Assembly: GCA_902521325.1 (NCBI GenBank) | Contig: CABYRE010000003.1 | Coordinates: 26,887 to 90,886 of the forward strand | DNA length: 64,000 nt | From: an uncultured Alphaproteobacteria bacterium | GTDB lineage: Bacteria > Pseudomonadota > Alphaproteobacteria > HIMB59 > GCA-002718135 | Direction: 5' to 3' | Part shown: in pieces, positions 34,950 to 44,296 of the stretch | Numbering within the stretch: position 1 is the first letter of the stretch | Layout: each line of letters starts with the position of its first letter | Notes under the pieces: model-generated | What the model was told of the DNA's origin: nothing | The model's input: only the letters and a program-made list of their open reading frames with translations | Databases searched by the model: none | Position numbers and translations under genes: made by a program

Positions 34950-36525
34950 TCAAGAATTAGTACAATCCTTAAAAGCATGGCCTTTTAAAGAAGCATTACA
35001 AATCATTAAAAAAAATGGTGGTTTTCAAAATTTTAAAATTCCATCTAAGGGGTATGTATTACTAGAAACTGGTTATGGCCCTTCTGGTTTACCTCATATT
35101 GGAACTTTTGGTGAAGTTGTCAGAACATCAATGGTAAAAAATGCATTTAGCTCCATAATTGAATGCCCAACAAGACTAATAACATTTTCTGATGATATGG
35201 ATGGTTTAAGAAAAGTTCCTGAAAACGTTCCAAATAAAGAAATGTTAGAAAAATTTATAGGTAAACCACTTACTTCCATACCAGATCCATTTGGTAAATT
35301 TGAAAGTTTTGGACATTATAATAATGCAAAACTAAGAAGTTTTTTAGATGAATTTAATTTTGACTATGAGTTTGTTAGCTCAACAGAAAAATATCAAAAT
35401 GGTGATTTTAATGAAACAATACTAAGTATATTTGAAAACTATTCAAAAATATTAGATATTATTCTACCAACTTTAAGAGCAGAGAGAAAAGAAACTTATA
35501 GTCCATTTCTCCCAATAAGTGAAAATTCAGGTCAGGTACTTCAGGTAAAAATTGAAGAATATAAAATGGATTCAAAAACAATTATTTACAAAGATCCATC
35601 TTCAGACAAATTAGTTGAAACAGAGGTAATTAATGGAAAGTGTAAGTTACAATGGAAAGTAGATTGGGCAATGAGATGGATGTCGTTTGATGTAGATTAT
35701 GAAATGTGTGGTAAAGATCTTACTGAAAGTGTTGATTTAGGATCTAAGATTTGTAGAGCATTAAATAAAAAGTCACCCACTAATCTTATTTATGAAATGT
35801 TTTTAGATGAAAAAGGTGAAAAAATTTCTAAGTCAGTGGGAAATGGTATTAGTGTAGATGAGTGGTTACGTTATGCTTCTCCTGAGAGTCTTGCACTCTA
35901 TATGTTCCAAAAACCAAAATCAGCAAAAAAACTTCACTTTGATGTTATTCCTAAAACTGTAGATGATTATCTTTCTCATTATAATTCATACTCAAGTTTA
36001 GATAAAAATAAACAGTATGATAATCCAATTTGGCATATTCATTCAGGAAAACCTAAAGAATTTAAATCAGAAATAAATTTCAATACCCTTACTAACCTAG
36101 TAAATGTTTCTAATTCTAAAGATAAAAAAGTAATATGGTCTTTTATTAATAAATATGATGATAATATTAATGCTGATAACAATCCTGAATTTGACCGTCT
36201 TATAGATTTTGCACTTAATTATTATGAAGATTTTATTTTGCCTAAAAAGAAATTTTTAGAGATTGATACTAGTAATAAAGAAGTATTTACTGATATTATT
36301 AATGTTTTAGAAAATAAGGTTGATGAAAACAGTTCATCTGAAGATATTCAAACATTATTATACGAAATAGGAAAAAAGCATAAATTTGAAAACTTAAAAG
36401 ATTTTTTTAAACTAGTATATCAAGTTATGCTTGGTCAGGATCAAGGCCCTAGATTAGGATCATTTTTTAAATTATTTGGCTTAAGAGAAACTATTGATTA
36501 TCTAAAAAAATTAATAGATAATTAA
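34942..36525 (+). CDS. lysK: Lysyl-tRNA synthetase, class I
   Basis: 527 residues. Class I signatures are ETGYGPSGLPHIGTFGEVVR with H52-I-G-T standing for HIGH, and EKISKSVGNG (near residue 293) for KMSKS. This archaeal-type enzyme replaces the class II LysS in most alphaproteobacteria. It charges tRNA-Lys. The start ATG overlaps the marR 3' end by 8 bp, and pyrD follows after 4 bp. No class II LysRS gene is visible in the window. Confidence 0.96.
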   Translation: MIDQELVQSLKAWPFKEALQIIKKNGGFQNFKIPSKGYVLLETGYGPSGLPHIGTFGEVVRTSMVKNAFSSIIECPTRLITFSDDMDGLRKVPENVPNKEMLEKFIGKPLTSIPDPFGKFESFGHYNNAKLRSFLDEFNFDYEFVSSTEKYQNGDFNETILSIFENYSKILDIILPTLRAERKETYSPFLPISENSGQVLQVKIEEYKMDSKTIIYKDPSSDKLVETEVINGKCKLQWKVDWAMRWMSFDVDYEMCGKDLTESVDLGSKICRALNKKSPTNLIYEMFLDEKGEKISKSVGNGISVDEWLRYASPESLALYMFQKPKSAKKLHFDVIPKTVDDYLSHYNSYSSLDKNKQYDNPIWHIHSGKPKEFKSEINFNTLTNLVNVSNSKDKKVIWSFINKYDDNINADNNPEFDRLIDFALNYYEDFILPKKKFLEIDTSNKEVFTDIINVLENKVDENSSSEDIQTLLYEIGKKHKFENLKDFFKLVYQVMLGQDQGPRLGSFFKLFGLRETIDYLKKLIDN

Positions 36526-36529
36526 TTTA

Positions 36530-37585
36530 TTGTACAATAATTCATTAAAAATATTAAGATTATTACCACCCGAGTTATCTCACACAATTACAATTAATTT
36601 TTTAAAATACTTCAAATTAAGACAAAAAAATATTGAAGACTCTATTCTTTCACAACATTTGATGGGTTTAGATTTTCCAAATCCTATAGGACTCGCTGCG
36701 GGTTTTGATAAAAATGCTGAAGTAATGCATTCAATGTTTTCATTTGGTTTTGGTTTTCTTGAAGTTGGCACAATTACTCCGCAACCTCAAAGCGGTAATT
36801 CTAAACCTAGAGTATTTAGATTAAGTGAAGATAAAGCCATTATCAATAGTTTAGGATTTAATAATAAAGGTATTAAAAAAGTAAAAAAAAATTTAATTAA
36901 ATTCCAAAAATCATACTTAAATAATAAAATTGTAGGAATTAATATTGGAAAAAATAAAAATTCAACTAAAGCTATTGATGATTATCTAATTGGTTTAGAA
37001 GAGTTAGGTAATTTAGCAAGCTATATAACTATAAATATATCCTCGCCAAATACTGAAGGGTTGAGAGATTTACAATTGAGAGGAAAGATAGAAACATTAG
37101 TTAAAAAAATTGTAAACAAAAGAGATGAAATAAAAAATATTAATACCAAACCAATATTAATTAAAATTTCACCTGATTTAAATGAAGATCAACTTAGAGA
37201 TATAGCATTAATTTCTTTGGCCAATAACATAGATGGATTAATACTTACAAATAGTACTATCAAAAGAGAGAATAATTTAATTTCTATAAATAAAGGAAAA
37301 AAAGGGGGTTTAAGTGGTAAACCTTTATATGATAATTCAAATATAATTTTGAAAAAAATGTATGAGTTAACAAATGGTCAAATTCCATTAATAGGAGTGG
37401 GCGGTATATCAAGTGGAAGGCAATGTTACGAAAAAATAAAGTCTGGTGCTTCTTTAGTTCAGTTATATACAGCTTTGGTTTATTATGGTCCAAACTTAAT
37501 CAATAGTATGAAAGGTGATCTAATAGATCTGATCAAAACTGATGGATATAAAAATGTATCTGAAGTTATTGGTAAATCAGTATAG
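36530..37585 (+). CDS. pyrD: Dihydroorotate dehydrogenase (quinone), class 2
   Basis: 351 residues. The N-terminal amphipathic helix (LRLLPPELSHTITINFLKYF) attaches to the membrane quinone pool. FMN-barrel motifs are FPNPIGLAAGFDKNAEVMHS, FGFLEVGTITPQPQSGN, the catalytic Ser in TINISSPNTEGLR, GLSGKPLYD and IGVGGISSGRQ. It oxidises dihydroorotate in pyrimidine synthesis. Start is TTG at 36530, five bases after lysK. Confidence 0.96.
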   Translation: MYNNSLKILRLLPPELSHTITINFLKYFKLRQKNIEDSILSQHLMGLDFPNPIGLAAGFDKNAEVMHSMFSFGFGFLEVGTITPQPQSGNSKPRVFRLSEDKAIINSLGFNNKGIKKVKKNLIKFQKSYLNNKIVGINIGKNKNSTKAIDDYLIGLEELGNLASYITINISSPNTEGLRDLQLRGKIETLVKKIVNKRDEIKNINTKPILIKISPDLNEDQLRDIALISLANNIDGLILTNSTIKRENNLISINKGKKGGLSGKPLYDNSNIILKKMYELTNGQIPLIGVGGISSGRQCYEKIKSGASLVQLYTALVYYGPNLINSMKGDLIDLIKTDGYKNVSEVIGKSV

Positions 37586-37587
37586 TA

Positions 37588-38424
37588 ATGAAAAAAATAA
37601 CATCCATTGAAGAAATTATTGATCATTATGATAATTTTTTAATTGATCAATGGGGTGTAATGCATGATGGAACATTTGGATATGATCATGCTTTTAATTC
37701 TATTAATATTCTGAATAGTAATAGTAAAAATTTGTTTATAATTTCAAATTCATCAAAAAGATCAAAATCATCCATAGATAGATTGCCAAAGCTTGGTTTT
37801 AACAAAAATTCTTTTATTAATACAGTAACAAGTGGAGAAATGATTTGGCAATTGCTTAAAAAAAAATACTCAGAAGGTAATAATAAAAAAAACTGTTTTC
37901 ATATTTATGATGAATCAAAAGAAGATGGTCTAGATTTTAGAGATGGATTAAATTTGCATTTTGTAGAAAAAGTAGAAGAAGCAGATTTAATTCTAGGCTG
38001 TACTCCTTTTGTAAAATTACAACCAATAGATTACATCCCATTATTGGAAGTAGCATACAAAAAAGAATTAACAATGTATTGTGCAAATCCTGATTTTGAA
38101 ACAGTTGAAACTAATAGTAACAATAATATTTTCTGCATGGGTGCTATTGGTGAAATATACAAAAAAATGGGTGGAGATGTTATTATAAAAGGTAAACCTG
38201 ATGTGAGCATATATTCTGAAACCACAAATCAAATTAATTTAGAAAAAAAAAGAACTGTAGCTATTGGAGACTCTTTATTTCATGATATTCAAGGTGCTAA
38301 TAATTTTGAAATAGATAGTGTTTTAGTAAAAACTGGTATTCATAAAGATTTAACTCAAATAAATAATTTAATCAAAAATCATCAAATAGCCCCAACTTAT
38401 ATCATAGATAAATTTAGTATTTAG
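37588..38424 (+). CDS. HAD superfamily class IIA hydrolase (TIGR01459 type)
   Basis: 278 residues. HAD motif I is FLIDQWGVMHDG with nucleophile D20; motif II is in NLFIISNSSKRSK; the class IIA cap follows (about 80-190); motif IV is VAIGDSLFHDIQGANN. The D-x-W-G-V-x-H-D-G form is that of the TIGR01459 alphaproteobacterial group, relatives of phosphoglycolate and p-nitrophenyl phosphatases. Natural substrate unknown. It begins 2 bp after pyrD, so it is probably the last gene of the marR-lysK-pyrD transcript. Confidence 0.88.
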   Translation: MKKITSIEEIIDHYDNFLIDQWGVMHDGTFGYDHAFNSINILNSNSKNLFIISNSSKRSKSSIDRLPKLGFNKNSFINTVTSGEMIWQLLKKKYSEGNNKKNCFHIYDESKEDGLDFRDGLNLHFVEKVEEADLILGCTPFVKLQPIDYIPLLEVAYKKELTMYCANPDFETVETNSNNNIFCMGAIGEIYKKMGGDVIIKGKPDVSIYSETTNQINLEKKRTVAIGDSLFHDIQGANNFEIDSVLVKTGIHKDLTQINNLIKNHQIAPTYIIDKFSI

Positions 38425-38429
38425 AATAC

Positions 38430-38457
38430 TTGACAAAGTAATATTTATATTTACATG
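38430..38457 (+). promoter_or_regulatory. Candidate rpmB promoter
   Basis: A perfect -35 TTGACA (38430-38435) is followed after 16 bp by TACATG (38452-38457), a weak -10. If used, transcription would begin near 38464, making the ATG at 38467 or 38473 the start and the mRNA nearly leaderless, and ruling out the ATG at 38455. Confidence 0.3.
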
Positions 38458-38466
38458 CAATTTACT

Positions 38467-38748
38467 ATGTCAATGAGTTGTGAATTAACTGGAAAATCAT
38501 TTCAAACTGGTAATAACGTCAGTCATGCTAAAAATAGAACTAAAAGACGTTTTAAGCCAAATCTTCAGAATATCACTTTTGTTAGTGAAGTGTTGGGTCA
38601 AAAGTTTCAACTTAAAGTTGCAGTTAGTACTATACGTACAGTAGAAAAAAAAGGTGGATTAGATGAATTCCTTATCAATACACCAAACTCTAAATTGCCA
38701 TTGAAAGCTAAAAAATTAAAAAAAACCATTCTATCAAAATCAAATTAA
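38467..38748 (+). CDS. rpmB: 50S ribosomal protein bL28
   Basis: 93 residues from ATG 38467. MSCELTGKSFQTGNNVSHAKNRTKRRFKPNLQ is the bL28 N terminus, and VAVSTIRTVEKKGGLDEFL the conserved C-terminal half. Family members usually have three or four residues before CELTGK; ATG 38467 fits this best, with 38455 and 38473 as in-frame alternatives. Alphaproteobacterial bL28 proteins are about 95-100 residues, as here. It is set apart from the upstream HAD gene by 30 bp with its own likely promoter. Confidence 0.96.
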   Translation: MSMSCELTGKSFQTGNNVSHAKNRTKRRFKPNLQNITFVSEVLGQKFQLKVAVSTIRTVEKKGGLDEFLINTPNSKLPLKAKKLKKTILSKSN

Positions 38749-38757
38749 ATTTTTGTA

Positions 38758-39498
38758 ATGGGATTTTTCTTTGAATTAACTACAATACTTAATTCCCTTA
38801 GCACTGAAATTATGTGGTTCATACTGCTACTTTTTTGTTTTTTTTCTATTCTTATTTTTTTAAGGATATTTGGATATATAGGAATTTTTATCTATTCTGC
38901 ACTAGCTGTGATTGCTGGCAATATTCAAGTTTTAAAAACAGTAGATTTTTTTTATTCACCTGAGCCAGTAGCTTTAGGAACCATACTTTTTGCATCCACA
39001 TTTTTATGTACTGATATTTTATCTGAATATTATGGAAAGGAAAAAGCTAGAATGAATATTTTAATTGGTTTCAGTGCATTCTTATTTATGACTTTTTTAA
39101 TGGTAATTACCATTGGTTTCCAACCATCAGATGCAGATTGGGTACAAGAAAGTTTGTCAAATGTATTTACTCCAATGACAAGATTTTTCATAGCTAGTAT
39201 GATAGCATATTTAATTAGCCAATATTTTGATGTTTGGTTCTATAATTATTTAAAACAAGCTTTATCACGAAAGTCTCTCTGGTTAAGAAACAATTTGTCT
39301 ACAATTATTTCTTCTTTGGTTGATAACACTGTCTTCAGTATATTTGCTTGGATCTTATTAAATCCTGAACCAGTAAGTGTTTATAATGTCATAATGATTT
39401 ATATTTTAGGCACTTATCTACTTAGAATATTTATAGCTCTACTTGACACTCCTTTTATTTATATAGCTAAGTTTTTTGTCCCAAAAACTAATGACTAA
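38758..39498 (+). CDS. yhhQ: Queuosine precursor transporter (YhhQ/VUT family)
   Basis: 246 residues with about six to seven helices. TILFASTFLCTDILSEYYGKEKAR is the family signature, and SQYFDVWFYNYLK plus SLVDNTVFSIFAW match the second half. YhhQ imports queuosine precursors such as preQ0/preQ1 or, in salvaging bacteria, queuine-related compounds. The gene overlaps tgt by 8 bp, so uptake and tRNA insertion are co-expressed. No preQ0 synthesis genes (queC/D/E/F) are in view, which fits salvage but does not prove it. Confidence 0.9.
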   Translation: MGFFFELTTILNSLSTEIMWFILLLFCFFSILIFLRIFGYIGIFIYSALAVIAGNIQVLKTVDFFYSPEPVALGTILFASTFLCTDILSEYYGKEKARMNILIGFSAFLFMTFLMVITIGFQPSDADWVQESLSNVFTPMTRFFIASMIAYLISQYFDVWFYNYLKQALSRKSLWLRNNLSTIISSLVDNTVFSIFAWILLNPEPVSVYNVIMIYILGTYLLRIFIALLDTPFIYIAKFFVPKTND

Positions 39499-40690
39499 CT
39501 TTTCTTGGAAGGTTAAAAAAACAAATAAAAATAATAAAGCGAGAACAGGAAAAATTTCTACACCACACGGTGATATTGAAACTCCAGCATTTATTTTCTG
39601 TGCAACAAAAGCTGCACTAAAATCTTTTACTACTCTTGAAGCAAAAAAAAATAATACACAAATTATACTATCCAATACTTACCATTTAATGCTTCAGCCA
39701 GGCAGTGAACTAGTAGCTCAACATGGAGGTCTTCATAAATTTACGGGTTGGAATGGACCTATGTTAACAGATAGTGGTGGATTTCAAATTTTTTCTCTTG
39801 GACATGGCTCAGTTGCTGATGAAATAAAAGGGCGAAAAACAAATTCTAAATATAAAAAAACTTTAATAAATTTGAATGAAGAGGGCGCATTATTCAAGTC
39901 TTATATTGATGGTTCTAATCATATGCTATCCCCTGAAAAATCAATAGAGGTTCAAAGAAATCTTGGTGCAGACTTCATCTTAGTTTTTGATGAATGCACT
40001 CCTTATAATGTAGATAAAATGTACACATCTGATTCTATGTTAAGAAGTCATAGATGGTCTTTAAGATCAATCAATGCGTTTAACTCTAGACTTAAATATA
40101 GTCCTAAAAATGGCTCAGCAGGTAGACAAGAAATGTATGGGATCATTCAAGGTGGGATTTACAAAGATTTAAGAGAAGAAAGCATTGAATTTAACATAGA
40201 AAAAATCAATACTTTTGGAATTGCTATTGGTGGAAGTTTAGGATCAAATAAAGATGAAATGAAAGATATAGTTCATTTTACTCTTTCTAAATTAGGTAAT
40301 TCTCGTCCAGTACATTTACTAGGTATTGGCGATCCATGTGATATATGGGATTTTGTTGCAGATGGGATCGATACATTTGATTGTGTAAGCCCAACTAGAA
40401 TTGCAAGACACGGATCGGCTTTAGTAAAAGGTAAACAAGGAAAAATTAATTTAAAAAATGTTAAATATAAAAATAATTTAAACCCAATAGATAATGAATG
40501 TAATTGCTATACTTGTAAGAACTTTACATTGGCATATTTATACCATCTTTTTTCTGCACAAGAATTATTGGGATTACAACTGCTAACTACTCATAATGTA
40601 TATTTTATGAATAATCTTATGAAAGATATTAGAAGCTCAATAGATAACAATGATTTTGATAATGCAAAAAAGAAATGGTTAAATTCTTAA
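39491..40690 (+). CDS. tgt: Queuine/preQ1 tRNA-ribosyltransferase
   Basis: 399 residues from the preferred ATG at 39491; a TTG at 39476 would add five. Visible: nucleophile-site [46 protein letters not shown], and [19 protein letters not shown], with the zinc site [18 protein letters not shown] (Cys3-His). Tgt swaps guanine 34 of GUN-anticodon tRNAs for a queuosine precursor. The C terminus is complete and shares TTAA with the cobT stop. Confidence 0.97.
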   Translation: MTNFSWKVKKTNKNNKARTGKISTPHGDIETPAFIFCATKAALKSFTTLEAKKNNTQIILSNTYHLMLQPGSELVAQHGGLHKFTGWNGPMLTDSGGFQIFSLGHGSVADEIKGRKTNSKYKKTLINLNEEGALFKSYIDGSNHMLSPEKSIEVQRNLGADFILVFDECTPYNVDKMYTSDSMLRSHRWSLRSINAFNSRLKYSPKNGSAGRQEMYGIIQGGIYKDLREESIEFNIEKINTFGIAIGGSLGSNKDEMKDIVHFTLSKLGNSRPVHLLGIGDPCDIWDFVADGIDTFDCVSPTRIARHGSALVKGKQGKINLKNVKYKNNLNPIDNECNCYTCKNFTLAYLYHLFSAQELLGLQLLTTHNVYFMNNLMKDIRSSIDNNDFDNAKKKWLNS

Positions 40691-42468
40691 TTATCTAAAT
40701 GAAAAGTAGAAGATAACTGATTTAATAATACCTCTCCTAACTGATCGACATCCATTATTGTTACAGCTTTGCTATAATACCTTGAAACATCATGTCCAAT
40801 TCCTATAGCAATTAATTCTATTTCATCTTTTTTTTCAATTTCACCAATTATATCTCTCAAATTTTTTTCTAAATAATTACCTGGATTTACAGAAAGTGTT
40901 GAGTCATCAACTGGAGCACCGTCACTTATAACAATAAGAATTTTTCTTTTTTCCTTTCGAAAAGATAATCTATTATAAGCCCATGATAATGCTTCTCCAT
41001 CGACATTTTCCTTCAAAATTCCCTCTTTCAATAATAAGCCCAAATTTTTCTTTGATCTCCTCCATGGTGAGTCTGCAGATTTATAGATAATATGTCTTAG
41101 ATCATTTAATCTGCCTGGATTAGATGGCTTTCCATTTTTGATCCATTTTTCTCTAGAGTTACCTCCTTTCCAAGCTTTCGTTGTAAACCCTAATATTTCT
41201 GATTTTATTAAGCATCTTTCTAATGTTTTTGCTAAAATATCTGAACAAAGGGCTGCAACTGTAATTGGTCTGCCTCTCATTGAACCAGAATTATCAATTA
41301 GAAGACTCACAATAGTATCTTTAAATTCAACTTCTTTTTCTATTTTGTAGCTTAATTTATTATTTGAATTAGCAATAATTTTAGCTAATCTTGATGTATC
41401 AAGAAAACCTTCTTCCATATTAAAATCCCAATGACGATTTTGCTGTGCTAAAAGTTTTCTTTGCAGTCTATTGGCAATTTTAACAATTAACGGTTGGAAA
41501 GAAAATACTTGTTGATCAAGATTTCTTCTAAGTTTCTCCAATTCTTTGCTATCACAAAGTTCCTCCGCATTAATAATTTCATCAAAATTATAATTATAAA
41601 CTTTATAACTCTCTAAACTCTCTAAAATTTTTCTATCTGGTAAATAATCTAGCTCAGTATCCCCACTTTCTTCACCCATATCCTCATTTTCTTCTAATGA
41701 AACTGATTGTTCAACAGCTGTTTCACTTGTTTGCATTTCAATATTTGATTCAGTTTGTTCATCATTTTTTTGATCATCATTATTTTCATTTTCTTGATCT
41801 TGATCTTCATCGTTTTGATTAATATCTTCGTTTTGAGTATTGTTTTCACTGTTATTAAGTAATCCAAGTTCATTTAGTTTTTCAACTATTGTAGATGTAT
41901 ATTTTTCCTGATCATTTAGACATTTCTTTAAATCTATAAAAAAGTTTGAATAATTTTTTTTTAATTTTTCTTTTACAATATTTTTAAAACTACTATTAAT
42001 TTCACCTAAATCTACACCAACAATTTCTTCAAATGCTACGTTTTTAAATGCTTTAATTAATAAATTTTGATCTTTTTTAGTATTTCCAATTTTAAGATCT
42101 CTAATATACTTATTCTTTAGATTTTTTTGTATTCCCTTGAATTCATTACTACCAATAGCCTCCACTCGTGCTTGTTCCAAAACATTAATTATTTGGTTTG
42201 ATAACTCATCTTGATTTAAGAAGTTTTGGTGTATGTCTTTTGAATGTAATCTGAATTCAAGTGCAAAAGAGTCCGCTTCAGCTCTTAAATATTCTAGATT
42301 ATTTTTGAAATTTTCAATTTTTGGTTCAGTTAAATTTATTGTGTTACCATTTATTGAAGGATTTTCTTTAACAAAATTAATCTCTATATCTTCTTTTTTA
42401 CCTATTGATTTTATTGTTGCACTTAATGACTTTTTAAAATCTTCAATAATTTCACTATTCTTTGACAT
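40687..42468 (-). CDS. cobT: Cobaltochelatase CobT-like protein (VWA domain)
   Basis: 593 residues. The N-terminal region is helical (about 1-210), a very acidic linker rich in Asp, Glu, Asn and Gln spans about 212-275, and a C-terminal von Willebrand A domain carries the [20 protein letters not shown] near residue 393 and [16 protein letters not shown] further on. CobT pairs with the AAA+ protein CobS to drive metal insertion by CobN in aerobic cobalamin synthesis. cobN and other cob genes are absent here, and many alphaproteobacteria keep cobST without the pathway, so its real client may be different. Confidence 0.93.
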   Translation of the reverse strand: MSKNSEIIEDFKKSLSATIKSIGKKEDIEINFVKENPSINGNTINLTEPKIENFKNNLEYLRAEADSFALEFRLHSKDIHQNFLNQDELSNQIINVLEQARVEAIGSNEFKGIQKNLKNKYIRDLKIGNTKKDQNLLIKAFKNVAFEEIVGVDLGEINSSFKNIVKEKLKKNYSNFFIDLKKCLNDQEKYTSTIVEKLNELGLLNNSENNTQNEDINQNDEDQDQENENNDDQKNDEQTESNIEMQTSETAVEQSVSLEENEDMGEESGDTELDYLPDRKILESLESYKVYNYNFDEIINAEELCDSKELEKLRRNLDQQVFSFQPLIVKIANRLQRKLLAQQNRHWDFNMEEGFLDTSRLAKIIANSNNKLSYKIEKEVEFKDTIVSLLIDNSGSMRGRPITVAALCSDILAKTLERCLIKSEILGFTTKAWKGGNSREKWIKNGKPSNPGRLNDLRHIIYKSADSPWRRSKKNLGLLLKEGILKENVDGEALSWAYNRLSFRKEKRKILIVISDGAPVDDSTLSVNPGNYLEKNLRDIIGEIEKKDEIELIAIGIGHDVSRYYSKAVTIMDVDQLGEVLLNQLSSTFHLDN

Positions 42469-43438
42469 TAACTACCTTAGCATCAGTAATATCAATTCCA
42501 AATGATCTTTGAAAATATTCCTGTAAGATAGATCTCTCCATTTCATCACATCTATTTAAAAAAGATAGTTTAAAAGAATATTCAATATCATTGAATAGAA
42601 GATAGTTTTCTGCCCAGGTCAATACAGTTCTTGGGCTCATAACAGTTGAAATATCACCATTAATAAATCCTGATCTAGAAAGATCTGCAGTAGCTACCAT
42701 ACATTTAACAATGTCTTTGCCATCCTTATTATTAAGTTTTTTAATTTTACTTAAAATAATTTTTATCTCTTGATCATTACTTAGATAGTTCAGTGTTGAT
42801 ACAATATTCCACCTATCCATTTGACCTTGGTTTATTTGTTGAGTTCCATGATACAAACCAGATGTATCACCAAGACCAACAGTGTTAGCTGTAGCAAACA
42901 ATCTAAAAAATTTGTGGGGTTTAATTACTCTTGATTGGTCAAGTAAAGTCAATTTACCTTCTGACTCTAGAATACGTTGAATAACAAACATTACATCTGG
43001 TCTGCCTGCATCATACTCATCAAAGACTAAAGCTACTGGATTTTTGTAAGACCAAGGCAGTATACCATCTTGAAACTCTGTTACTTGTTTGTTATCTTTA
43101 AGAATAATTGCATCTTTGCCAATCAAATCTATCCTACTGATGTGACTATCTAAATTAATTCTAATACATGGCCAGTTAAGTCTGGCAGCTACTTGTTCAA
43201 TATGAGTAGATTTACCTGTACCATGATATCCTTGTATCAGTACTCTTCTATTAGAAGAAAAACCAGCAAGTATTGAAAGTGTTGTTGCTGGATCAAATAT
43301 ATACGTTTGATCAATTTCTGGAACATGTTCAGTCTTATCTTTAAATTTTAAAACATCAAACTCACAGGAAACGCCAAATAATTCCTTAGGATCGATTTTG
43401 ATACTAGAAGATATTTCTATATTGTTTCTATCTGTCAT
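42455..43438 (-). CDS. cobS: Cobaltochelatase CobS-like AAA+ ATPase
   Basis: 327 residues. Walker A is [13 protein letters not shown] near residue 90, Walker [14 protein letters not shown], sensor 1 [12 protein letters not shown], and the MoxR-like C terminus includes [13 protein letters not shown]. It is a MoxR-clade AAA+ protein that forms rings with CobT. cobT starts within the last 14 bases of cobS, and cobS itself overlaps the J-protein gene by 11 bp, making a tight three-gene minus-strand operon. Confidence 0.95.
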   Translation of the reverse strand: MTDRNNIEISSSIKIDPKELFGVSCEFDVLKFKDKTEHVPEIDQTYIFDPATTLSILAGFSSNRRVLIQGYHGTGKSTHIEQVAARLNWPCIRINLDSHISRIDLIGKDAIILKDNKQVTEFQDGILPWSYKNPVALVFDEYDAGRPDVMFVIQRILESEGKLTLLDQSRVIKPHKFFRLFATANTVGLGDTSGLYHGTQQINQGQMDRWNIVSTLNYLSNDQEIKIILSKIKKLNNKDGKDIVKCMVATADLSRSGFINGDISTVMSPRTVLTWAENYLLFNDIEYSFKLSFLNRCDEMERSILQEYFQRSFGIDITDAKVVNVKE

Positions 43439-44018
43439 TTTTAAATTTTTTTAAAAGTATTTTGTATGAGTTATTTATTTCCTTGAATTTCTCTTCTGCT
43501 TTTTTATCATTACCATTTACATCAGGATGAAATATTTTCACTAGTTTTTTGTAAGTTTTTTTAATTTTGTCCAATGTCAGTGGTAGTTCTAGATTAAATG
43601 TTGATAAAGCTTTACTTTCATCTTTTGTAAGATTTTCATCAAGCAGCTTATTTCTGAAATACTTGTTCTCACGTTCATTTGGATTTAAATCATTTATTTC
43701 TTCGTTGAAAAAACTGTTAATTTGATCCATCACCTTGTGATAATTTCCTTTCAAAGGCCAAGATGGTCTGTTCCAAATAATATCTTCTCTCATTGAATTT
43801 TCAATTTGATTAACTGATAATCCTTTATAAAAATCCCATGATTTATTATATTCTTTGATATGCTCTAAACAAAAATAATAATACTGATTTAATAATACTC
43901 TTGATTTTGGAGCTTTAAACTTCCCTTCATTTTTACAATCATTCCTGTCACATTTCCTAAAAAAAGTTTTTTCCCAAGATAGACTATTTTTATTAATATC
44001 TATTTTATGTTTACCCAC
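43428..44018 (-). CDS. DnaJ-domain protein upstream of cobS
   Basis: 196 residues. The N-terminal part has CX4C-type cysteines (KCDRNDCKN) and FCLEHIKEYNKSWDFYKGLS, a conserved feature of this alphaproteobacterial group. The J domain is at the C terminus, LTLDKIKKTYKKLVKIFHPDVNG with an intact HPD, so it should stimulate DnaK. Its constant position beside cobS/cobT suggests it brings Hsp70 to the same client. Start is GTG at 44018; no in-frame ATG lies upstream. The spacer to bolA is 23 bp. Confidence 0.9.
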   Translation of the reverse strand: MGKHKIDINKNSLSWEKTFFRKCDRNDCKNEGKFKAPKSRVLLNQYYYFCLEHIKEYNKSWDFYKGLSVNQIENSMREDIIWNRPSWPLKGNYHKVMDQINSFFNEEINDLNPNERENKYFRNKLLDENLTKDESKALSTFNLELPLTLDKIKKTYKKLVKIFHPDVNGNDKKAEEKFKEINNSYKILLKKFKNDR

Positions 44019-44022
44019 ATGT

Positions 44023-44028
44023 ATTATA
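44023..44028 (-). promoter_or_regulatory. -10 element for dnaJ-cobS-cobT
   Basis: The minus strand has a consensus TATAAT at 44028-44023. A start of transcription seven bases past it falls at about 44016, on the GTG start codon (44018-44016), so the operon mRNA may be leaderless. No good -35 is seen, and the spacer is shared with bolA. Confidence 0.35.
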
Positions 44029-44041
44029 TAGTTTAAAAATT

Positions 44042-44296
44042 ATGAATCGTAAGCAAAGAATTGATATAATTGTATCAAAAAAATTTAAAGATTTTTTATT
44101 AGAAGTTGTTGACAATTCAAATTTACATAAAGGACATAACAATTTTACAGGGCAAGATGAAACACATATTAAAATTATTTTAACAAAAAAAAATAAAATT
44201 CCTATAAACAGATTAAATATTCATAGAATTATAAATGATTTACTTGAAGAGGAATTTAAAACTGGGCTTCATTCATTAGAGATAAAAATTAATTAA
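44042..44296 (+). CDS. bolA: BolA family protein
   Basis: 84 residues. VVDNSNLHKGHNNFTGQDETHIKIIL carries the conserved H-x-G-H region used with monothiol glutaredoxins to hold a [2Fe-2S] cluster, and RLNIHRIINDLLEEEFKTGLHSLEIKI matches the BolA C terminus (hR.(v)...l.ee...(g)lHAL.i). It likely acts in iron-sulfur trafficking or transcription control. The bolA / J-protein / cobS / cobT arrangement is a conserved alphaproteobacterial neighbourhood. It shares TTAATTAA with the CorC gene end. Confidence 0.93.
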   Translation: MNRKQRIDIIVSKKFKDFLLEVVDNSNLHKGHNNFTGQDETHIKIILTKKNKIPINRLNIHRIINDLLEEEFKTGLHSLEIKIN

